64,000 bases of DNA from Psychromonas arctica DSM 14288. GTDB taxonomy: Bacteria > Pseudomonadota > Gammaproteobacteria > Enterobacterales > Psychromonadaceae. The stretch is taken from NCBI RefSeq assembly GCF_000482725.1, contig NZ_AXWP01000037.1, forward strand, positions 16,072-80,071. Reading direction: 5' to 3'. Shown one piece after another: positions 57,225 through 64,000 of the stretch (the first letter of the stretch is position 1; each line of letters begins with the position of its first letter). The notes below the pieces were generated by a model, which was given only the letters and a program-made list of their open reading frames with translations, made no database searches and was not told the origin of the DNA. A program made the translations under genes and the position numbers.

Positions 57225-58757
57225 ATGAATGATCAAACCTATACGCCGCCGAGTATTGTCCTAGCAACTATTGCATTGGCTTTAGCCACTTTTATGCAAG
57301 TACTGGATAGCACCATTGCTAATGTTGCTTTGCCAACGATTGCTGGAAATTTAGGCGTTAGCTCAGAGCAGAGTACCTGGATCATTACTTCTTTTGCGGT
57401 GTGTAATGCTATTGCATTGCCACTCACAGGATGGCTTTCACGTCGTATTGGAGAACTGAAGTTATTTATTATTTCTGTTTCATTGTTTACGTTAACCTCT
57501 TTTTTGTGTGGTATCGCCACTAGCATGCCAGAGTTGATTACCTTCAGAGCGTTACAGGGCTTTTTTGCTGGACCAATGTTCCCCATGTGCCAAACGTTAT
57601 TACTCGCTATCTTTCCTTCGATAAAGCGAGGTGCTGCATTAGCTTTGATTGCGATGGTGACAGTAGTTGCTCCGATAGTAGGGCCGATCACAGGAGGTTG
57701 GATCACCGATAATTATTCTTGGCCTTGGATCTTTTTTATTAATATTCCAATCGGTATTTTCTGTTGTGTAGTGGTATGGGAGCAGTTAAAAGATCGAGTA
57801 GAAACAACGGCAAAAATGCCCATTGATTATATTGGTATTGCATTGTTAGTGTTAGGGGTTGGTTTATTACAAGTAGTATTAGACTTAGGCAATAATAAAG
57901 ATTGGTTTGAATCCACACAAATTGTGATCATGAGTATTATTTCTGTTATTGCATTAATCTCATTTGTTATTTGGGAACTGACAGAGAAAAACCCAATTGT
58001 AGATTTATATTTATTTAGAGATCGCAATTATACCTTCGGTACCATTGCTTTAGTTTTGAGTTATGCCGCTTTCTTTGCCATCAATATTATATTGCCGCAA
58101 TGGTTGCAGCTATATATGGGCTACACCTCTATCTGGGCTGGTCTTGCCGCTGCACCGATGGGAGTACTACCTTTAATACTAGCGCCATTAGTAGGGAAAT
58201 ATGCACATAAATCAGACCTAAGATTGCTCGCGAGTATTTCATTTGTAGTTATTGGTATTTCTTGTTTCCTACGCGCTAACTTCAATACATTTGTGGACTT
58301 TGCTTCAGTGGCCGAAGTGCAATTATTTATGGGGATTGGTATTGCTTTCATGTTTATGCCATTGACCACTATTTTCTTGTCTAACTTAAAAGGTCATCAA
58401 ATAGCAGATGCTTCCGGTTTAACAACTTTTTTAAGAGTATTAGGTGCGAGTTTTGCGTCTTCATTAACCACTTGGTTTTGGAATCGCCGTGCCGACTACC
58501 ACCATGCAACTTTGACCGAGCACGTTAGTAATTACCAGTTAGGGGCGATGGATTATTTAGATAAAATGGGAGGCGCGACACAACTTAATTTAGCGTCGGT
58601 TAATAACATTGTTACTCAACAATCGTACATGATGTCGATGAATGATTATTTCTACATGTTAGGTTGCTTATTTTTTGTGTTAATAGGATTGATTTGGTTT
58701 GCCAAAGGTCCCTTTATAAAGCCAGCGGGAACGACTGCTGCGCCCGCTGGACATTAG
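57225..58757 (+). CDS. emrB: EmrB-like MFS drug exporter (DHA2)
   Basis: This 510-residue transporter with 14 membrane segments has the motif C-like VAPIVGPITGGWITDNYSWPW and the motif D1 pattern LDSTIANVALPTIAG. It exports hydrophobic drugs by proton exchange. Complete, last gene of the marR-emrA-emrB cluster. Confidence 0.92.
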   Translation: MNDQTYTPPSIVLATIALALATFMQVLDSTIANVALPTIAGNLGVSSEQSTWIITSFAVCNAIALPLTGWLSRRIGELKLFIISVSLFTLTSFLCGIATSMPELITFRALQGFFAGPMFPMCQTLLLAIFPSIKRGAALALIAMVTVVAPIVGPITGGWITDNYSWPWIFFINIPIGIFCCVVVWEQLKDRVETTAKMPIDYIGIALLVLGVGLLQVVLDLGNNKDWFESTQIVIMSIISVIALISFVIWELTEKNPIVDLYLFRDRNYTFGTIALVLSYAAFFAINIILPQWLQLYMGYTSIWAGLAAAPMGVLPLILAPLVGKYAHKSDLRLLASISFVVIGISCFLRANFNTFVDFASVAEVQLFMGIGIAFMFMPLTTIFLSNLKGHQIADASGLTTFLRVLGASFASSLTTWFWNRRADYHHATLTEHVSNYQLGAMDYLDKMGGATQLNLASVNNIVTQQSYMMSMNDYFYMLGCLFFVLIGLIWFAKGPFIKPAGTTAAPAGH

Positions 58758-59007
58758 CATTAATCGCTAGCTTAAGGGCCGCGTTCATTGATAAAAATGA
58801 GAAGAGGATACTGCACTCTTTAATTATCTTTAGCGGATTATATTGTTATTGAATGGGCATAAATAATGTTTAAGGTGATTATTTTATTGAAAGTATTCAC
58901 TGCAATTTAGTGCTTTTCAATAGTCATAAATTATGTAACTGTATCTTATTAATATACTTTATGAATAAAAAATAATAACACAGCCGGATATTTTACAGGG
59001 ATCCCTC

Positions 59008-59595
59008 ATGACCGAATTAGAACAACAATTAGCTTTCATCATCGAAATAGACAAGCTAAAAGCGGTATATCGCCAAACCACGGTCAAAGAAGATAAAGAC
59101 CGTCATGAAAATAGTGCTGAACATAGTTGGCATATCACCCTTACGGCTCAGTTATTACAAGGTTATGCAGAGCAACCTATCAATATGACGCGTGTCATTA
59201 AGATGTTATTAATTCACGATGTGATTGAAATTGATGCCGGTGATTTATTTGCTTTTGCAGAAACTAAAGATCATAAACAACAAGCAATAAAAGAGCAGAA
59301 AGCCGCACATCGTTTATTTGGTTTATTGCCTAAAGCACAATTTGAGGAATACCAAACACTGTGGTTAGAGTTTGAAGCCGCGGATACCAATGATGCACAG
59401 TTTGCAAAATCAATGGATAGAATTTTGCCGTTAGTACAAAATATGAATAATCAAGGTGGTAGCTGGGCTAAACACAAAATTAGCCAATCACAGGTACTAG
59501 TGCGTAATAAACATTTACAAACTATAGCACCTAAATTATGGCAATATGTCGTCGCGCAAACAGAGCTTGCAGTGACCAAGGGATGGTTACTTTAA
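59008..59595 (+). CDS. HD-domain nucleotidase-like protein
   Basis: This 195-residue protein has the HD_3 pattern with His in ENSAEHSWHITL, the HD doublet in LLIHDVIEIDAGD and later Asp in AKSMDRILP. It looks like bacterial 5'-deoxynucleotidase-like proteins (YfbR relatives), but substrate cannot be called. Good start at 59008 after AGGGATCCC; a weak ribosome site. It stands alone. Confidence 0.85.
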   Translation: MTELEQQLAFIIEIDKLKAVYRQTTVKEDKDRHENSAEHSWHITLTAQLLQGYAEQPINMTRVIKMLLIHDVIEIDAGDLFAFAETKDHKQQAIKEQKAAHRLFGLLPKAQFEEYQTLWLEFEAADTNDAQFAKSMDRILPLVQNMNNQGGSWAKHKISQSQVLVRNKHLQTIAPKLWQYVVAQTELAVTKGWLL

Positions 59596-60041
59596 ACTTG
59601 TTCATTGAAGATTCGGTTTTAACGTTTTGTCGATTGGAGTTACTGCTTTAACTTTTGTGAATAAGCCTTCCTAAATAAAGGTCTACATAAACGTCTGCAT
59701 ATAGCCTTAAGCTGCCAATTGAATAACGTTGCTGGTTAAGGCTATTTGTATTTTTAAATAACTCCTATTTATCAATACTCTCTGTTTATAAATACTTTCT
59801 GTTTATAAACAATGTAACTCTATAAATGAACTCTGCTTATCAATAAACCATTCATCAAAAAATTCAAGCGGCCCCTGCTTTTCCTTAGTATTTGTAACAA
59901 AAATTGTAAAAAATCACATTATTTTTGTTCGCTTTTTAGCTGTACTATTTTATCTATTCAGTCCTTTCAATAGTAGCTTTCAAGCGGTGCTAGATGTATT
60001 GTGACTAGCTAATAGTTATCAATTAAATAGCTGTCACAGGT
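59596..60041. other. Gene-free stretch before ptrB
   Basis: 446 AT-rich bases. TAGCCTTAA (59702-59710) and TTAAGGCTA (59735-59743) may form a terminator stem with T-rich bases after it. TTTATAAA-type short repeats follow. No RNA or gene could be recognised. Confidence 0.4.
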
Positions 60042-60074
60042 TTGATTAAAATGAATGCGATAAAGAGAGATGAT

Positions 60075-62144
60075 ATGAGTAATAAAGTAGATTCTGTTAT
60101 ACCTACTGCCCCGATTAAACCCTACGTACACGACACTCACGGACATAAACGTAAAGATAATTATTTTTGGTTACGTGATGATAAGCGAGAAGACCCTGAG
60201 GTACTGGCTTATTTAGAAGAAGAAAATAACTATACAGAACAACAAATGGCTCCTTTATCTTCATTGCAACAAGCGTTGTATGATGAAATGGTCGCAAGAC
60301 AAGAGCCTGAAATAGAATCCGTTCCATATTTTAAAAAAGGTTTTTGGTATATTTCTCGTTACGATCAAGGTAAGGATTATAGCGTTTATACACGCCGTCA
60401 AGGAACCTTAGAAGCGACCGAAGAAGTTTTTTTTGATTGTAATGAGCGAGCACAAGGTTTTGCCTACTATCAATTAGGTGCACTTGCTTTATCGCCTAAT
60501 TCAATGCTTTTGGCTTTCAGTGAAGATACGGTTAGCCGTCGTCAATATACTTTACATTTTAAAGATCTGCGCACTAATGAGATATTTGCAGATAGCATTG
60601 AAGATGTGACTGATGTAGTTTGGGCAAACGATAACAAAACGGTTTTTTATGTAAAACAACATACGCAAACATTATTGTCATATCAGGTATATCGTCATAC
60701 CTTAGGAGAGCCTACTGCGAACGATGTTCTGATCTACGAAGAAAGTGATGATACTTTTTCTCTGGGTTTATATAAAACACGATCAGAAGAATATTTAGTG
60801 ATTTGTGCTGATAGCACAATGACTTCTGAATGTTTGATCATCGACGCAAACCAACCATATAAAGATTTTAAATGTTTCTCACCAAGACAAAGAGACCATG
60901 AATACAGTGTGGATCATTTCCAAGGTAAATTCTTTATACTGAGTAATCACAGTGGTAAGAACTTTGCTTTACACACAATAACGGCACAATTGGACGAGTT
61001 ACAAATGGTCCAGCCTGAACACTGGCAAACACTCGTAGCAGCGAGAGAATCTATTTTGTTGGAAGGTTATGAGTTAATGCAGGACTGGTTAATTGTTGAA
61101 GAACGTGGACTAGGTTTGCCGGTATTACGTCAAATCAATTTTAAAACCGGTGAGTCTCGTGCACTGACTTTCCATGATCCCGTTTACACTGTGTTTAGCC
61201 ATCATAATCCACAGCCTGCGACGAGTAAATTTCGTTATCAATATACCTCTTTTACAACACCTTCTACCGTCTACGAATTAGACCTAGATAGTGGTAAAAT
61301 TATACAACTAAAACAAAGCCAAGTGATGGGGAATTTCGATAGTGAAGATTATCAAAGTGAACGTGTTTGGGTAACCGCAAGAGATGGGGCTGAAGTACCT
61401 GTTTCATTGGTTTATAAGCGTGAACTATTTAATCATAGTAATCCATTACTTATTTATGCTTACGGCTCCTATGGCCATAGTTTAGATATTGGTTTTAGCT
61501 CTGCTAACCTAAGCTTGCTAGATCGTGGTTTTGTTTATGCTGTTGCGCATATTCGAGGTGGTGAAGAGTTAGGGCGAGACTGGTATGAGCAAGGTAAATT
61601 ATTGCAAAAGAAAAATACCTTTAATGACTTTGTTGATGTGTCGAAGGCTCTGGTTGCAAAAAAATATGGCGCTGAAGATAACGTATTTGCAATGGGAGGG
61701 AGTGCTGGTGGTTTATTAATGGGGGCTGTTATTAACCAAGCTCCTGAATTATATCGCGGCGTGGTTGCTGCTGTGCCCTTTGTGGATGTTGTTTCAACGA
61801 TGTTAGATGATTCAATTCCATTAACTACGGGGGAATATGATGAATGGGGTAATCCAAATGATCCTGAATTTTATCATTATATGCTTGAATATAGCCCCTA
61901 TGATCAAGTTAAAGCCAAAGCTTATCCGAATATGCTAGTTACCACGGGATTGCATGACTCTCAGGTTCAATATTGGGAACCTGCAAAATGGGTTGCCAAG
62001 TTACGCGAGTTAAAGACCGATGATAATCAGCTAATGTTATATACCGATATGGAAGCCGGACACGGTGGTAAATCAGGAAGGTTTAAACATTTTGAAGATA
62101 CGGCCAGAGAGTTTGCTTTTTTGATTGGCCTAGCGAACTGTTAA
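60075..62144 (+). CDS. ptrB: Oligopeptidase B (protease II)
   Basis: This 689-residue prolyl-oligopeptidase-family serine peptidase cuts after basic residues in short peptides. A seven-blade propeller occupies about 75-395; the catalytic Ser is in GGSAGG, the Asp in TGLHDSQVQYWEP and the His in EAGHGGKSGR. I take the ATG at 60075 with AAGAGAGA before it (E. coli PtrB has 686 residues); the reading frame also opens further upstream. Cytoplasmic; followed by a terminator. Confidence 0.93.
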   Translation: MSNKVDSVIPTAPIKPYVHDTHGHKRKDNYFWLRDDKREDPEVLAYLEEENNYTEQQMAPLSSLQQALYDEMVARQEPEIESVPYFKKGFWYISRYDQGKDYSVYTRRQGTLEATEEVFFDCNERAQGFAYYQLGALALSPNSMLLAFSEDTVSRRQYTLHFKDLRTNEIFADSIEDVTDVVWANDNKTVFYVKQHTQTLLSYQVYRHTLGEPTANDVLIYEESDDTFSLGLYKTRSEEYLVICADSTMTSECLIIDANQPYKDFKCFSPRQRDHEYSVDHFQGKFFILSNHSGKNFALHTITAQLDELQMVQPEHWQTLVAARESILLEGYELMQDWLIVEERGLGLPVLRQINFKTGESRALTFHDPVYTVFSHHNPQPATSKFRYQYTSFTTPSTVYELDLDSGKIIQLKQSQVMGNFDSEDYQSERVWVTARDGAEVPVSLVYKRELFNHSNPLLIYAYGSYGHSLDIGFSSANLSLLDRGFVYAVAHIRGGEELGRDWYEQGKLLQKKNTFNDFVDVSKALVAKKYGAEDNVFAMGGSAGGLLMGAVINQAPELYRGVVAAVPFVDVVSTMLDDSIPLTTGEYDEWGNPNDPEFYHYMLEYSPYDQVKAKAYPNMLVTTGLHDSQVQYWEPAKWVAKLRELKTDDNQLMLYTDMEAGHGGKSGRFKHFEDTAREFAFLIGLANC

Positions 62145-62940
62145 ACTTTGTTTTGACTTTTAGGTGGTCTTGGATGGCTTACTTAATTAAAAAACTGTGC
62201 GACTAATTAATGGATTAACGCTTAGATAACAACTAATAGGTGATAAAAATGTAGCCCGTTTTTATCACTTATTTTTTACACATAATGTTAGCTAAAACTC
62301 CTTAATCTATTCATATCAAATTAATACTAAAACACTTCCACTTTTGTACGCCACTTTAGTAAGTAAGTTAGTAAGTTAGTAAATTAAGAGCATGAAAGTA
62401 AAGGTATAATTGTTTTGAAAAATAACAAAAAGGGTGAGGTTTTATTGAAAGTGTTCTTTTTTGATACTTACCCCTACGGTTGCTTTAGTCTTGTCGGATT
62501 AATTTACAGCCGTAAATGGATAACTTGAAATAAAAATCTATCCAAATATTCGATAACCTTCAATATTAAATGATGAAATAATATTATCTATACTTCTTTA
62601 TGAGTGCTCTAGTTTAAAAAAGTATTTTTAATACTCATAAAAGAGTAAAGATATTTAGCCATGTTTTTTATATTCTAAGTATTTATTCTTACTCATACTC
62701 TTCATTTTTTTATGCATACTCTTTAAGCTTTTATATTTATATTTACTGACGATTTCTTTTACACTTAAAAATATAACTCTATGATCTTATTTTTACATTT
62801 GCACTTAATCTTCTTAAAAAACAATTACTTAAATAGTTGGCCTGAAACCTGCAGTGTACTATGCATACAAGTCACATTGACATGTTATTGAGTTTCAACC
62901 GATAGATACATGTTTATTTTTACAATAAAGGAATATAAAA
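62145..62940. other. Long AT-rich region before the PEP-CTERM gene
   Basis: 796 bases without a convincing gene. After the terminator at 62240 it has GTTAGTAA direct repeats (about 62362-62385) and several ATACTC/GAGTA elements (62630-62725), some facing each other. TTGACA at 62877-62882 may be the -35 of the PEP-CTERM gene; its -10 is unclear. Confidence 0.4.
62240..62268 (+). terminator. ptrB terminator
   Basis: GTGATAAAAA and TTTTTATCAC form a perfect 10-bp stem with TTATTTTTT after it. Confidence 0.8.
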
Positions 62941-63453
62941 ATGAAAAAATTATTCGCACTTTTTACTTCTGCCGCACTTTTATTTGTTTCTAGTGTTGCT
63001 TCTGCTGTTCCAATTGATGGTTCAATTAAATTTTTTGGTGTTGCTAATACAACGACTGTAGCTGGAGTTGCTACGAAGGTTATATTTACAAATCAATTAG
63101 TAGGTGTGTCATCAGGAGATTTTGCTGTAGTGGCTCCTCTTACTGCAGCTGCGTTTACTAACTTAAACCCTGTAGTACCAACAGCTTCTTTATGGTCAGT
63201 GGGTGGCTTTACTTTTGACCTTTTGAATGTAATTACTAATACAGTTAGTGGAGCAGGTGCTGTTGAAATCTCTGGTTCTGGTATTGTTAGTGGTAATGGT
63301 TATGATGCGACTATATTTAGTTGGTTGTACACAGCACAACAAGGTGCTAACCAAACATTTTCAGCGAGTTCAATTCCAGCGCCTGCAGGTACTGCGTTAC
63401 TAGGTTTAACATTACTTGCATTTGGTTTGTCTCGTCGTAACAAAAAATCATAA
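62941..63453 (+). CDS. PEP-CTERM sorting-signal protein
   Basis: This 170-residue secreted protein has a signal peptide (1-22, ending VASA), a Thr/Val/Asn-rich beta-type body and a C-terminal tripartite signal: PAPAG, a hydrophobic helix (TALLGLTLLAFGL) and the basic end SRRNKKS. That is the gammaproteobacterial variant of PEP-CTERM recognised by exosortase. No exosortase gene is in the window. There are no cysteines. AAGGA precedes the ATG. Confidence 0.88.
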   Translation: MKKLFALFTSAALLFVSSVASAVPIDGSIKFFGVANTTTVAGVATKVIFTNQLVGVSSGDFAVVAPLTAAAFTNLNPVVPTASLWSVGGFTFDLLNVITNTVSGAGAVEISGSGIVSGNGYDATIFSWLYTAQQGANQTFSASSIPAPAGTALLGLTLLAFGLSRRNKKS

Positions 63454-63491
63454 TAATTAATTTTAAATAATTATTAAATATAATATTTATT

Positions 63492-63527
63492 AAGCTCAGG
63501 TTAAGTGAAAACTGCCTGAGCTTTTTT
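63492..63527 (+). terminator. PEP-CTERM gene terminator
   Basis: AAGCTCAGG and CCTGAGCTT pair, followed by a T run. Confidence 0.9.
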
Positions 63528-63958
63528 GTTTTTTTGAAGGCTATGACTATAGATATTCTGCTTGCGTCTATTTTAGTTATTCATTTTTATACTATGGTTT
63601 TATAAATTTCTTTAGTTATCTCCTATTTAGAATTTAAATTACTCAACACGCCCCCCCTGTTATTTATTTATCAAAATACTTTTTTCATCCTCCAAATTTG
63701 TAAAAAAATTTAACTTATTACAATATTTATTTTTATACTCAATTGATGGTTTTACCATGATAATATTTCTTTTTTGCTTATTGCTAACTTTGTGTTTTGA
63801 GGTTTTTATGGTTAAAAAAGATTCGTTACTACTCTCTTCAAATTATCTTCATATCAACTTACCTTATTAGCGAATTACTTGATCTAGTTATATATACACT
63901 TAATATAATCGTAACTACTCAGCACCTAATTCACATTTTTGATAGTTTATAGAAGATC

Positions 63959-63987
63959 AAAAAGGATCAACTTGATTGATCCTTTTT
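63959..63987. terminator. Bidirectional terminator at the window end
   Basis: AAAAAGGATCAA and TTGATCCTTTTT form a perfect 12-bp stem around CTTGA. No gene precedes it on the plus strand, so it may serve a minus-strand gene beyond the window or a small RNA. Confidence 0.8.
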
Positions 63988-64000
63988 AGTCGTTACTCTA

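Larger units (their letters stand above)
63454..64000. other. Final gene-free stretch
   Basis: 547 AT-rich bases hold two terminators (separate entries). A 20-codon frame near 63809 (MVKKDSLLL...) has no clear ribosome site and is not called as a gene. Confidence 0.4.

Overview
The window joins two kinds of DNA. Positions 1-32289 are the right-hand half of an integrative and conjugative element (ICE) of the SXT/R391 family. The rest is chromosome of an AT-rich marine-type gammaproteobacterium. The ICE call rests on gene content and order (ssb, bet, exo, a conserved unknown module, traF-traH-traG, eex, setC-setD, croS, setR) and on the junction inside prfC, whose 5' end matches the 17-bp SXT attachment core with two differences. 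The chromosome shows the order prfC, yjjV-like tatD, greA, yhbY, rlmE, ftsH, folP, glmM, secG, tRNA-Leu, tRNA-fMet, rimP, nusA, infB, rbfA, truB. A PEP-CTERM protein, low GC content and the protein sequences suggest a Psychromonas/Alteromonadales-like host. The genus is inference only.

ICE layout. 51-2669: single-strand annealing recombination genes (ssb, bet, a 47-aa membrane peptide, exo). 2879-10761: a conserved module of uncertain function with a MoxR/CobS-like AAA ATPase, a WGR-like protein, DUF3150, a VWA protein with an HEAAH motif, a short RadC, and a zinc-ribbon/Toprim primase-like protein. 10930-17655: cargo on the minus strand, namely a membrane diguanylate cyclase and a TetR-controlled RND efflux operon. 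18126-24034: traF, traH, traG. 24101-27422: a complete merRTPCA mercury resistance locus. 27528-31965: eex, the FlhDC-like activators setC/setD, a lytic transglycosylase, two replication-like genes, croS and the CI-like repressor setR with operators between the last two.

The ICE supplies the first 17 codons of prfC, so release factor 3 is a hybrid protein. TraG residues 606-608 read T-D-D, which I recall as the R391 exclusion type.

Chromosome layout. 32290-41675: translation, protein-quality and cell-wall genes. 41686-42255: tRNA-Leu(GAG), an intact initiator tRNA and two decayed initiator tRNA copies. 42468-48572: the rimP-nusA-infB-rbfA-truB operon, not followed by rpsO. 48648-64000: a mixed set including a DsbA-like protein, a DUF389 membrane protein, radD, HD hydrolases, a MarR-EmrAB efflux cluster with a striking nested operator, oligopeptidase B and a PEP-CTERM protein.

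The most unusual signals are: (1) a recurrent two-hairpin leader before nearly every uncoupled gene of the ICE recombination module, whose second hairpin pairs the Shine-Dalgarno sequence and whose stems differ but stay complementary; (2) a shared C-terminal aromatic tail (F/Y-Y-F) on three neighbouring ICE proteins; (3) the tandem initiator-tRNA relics.
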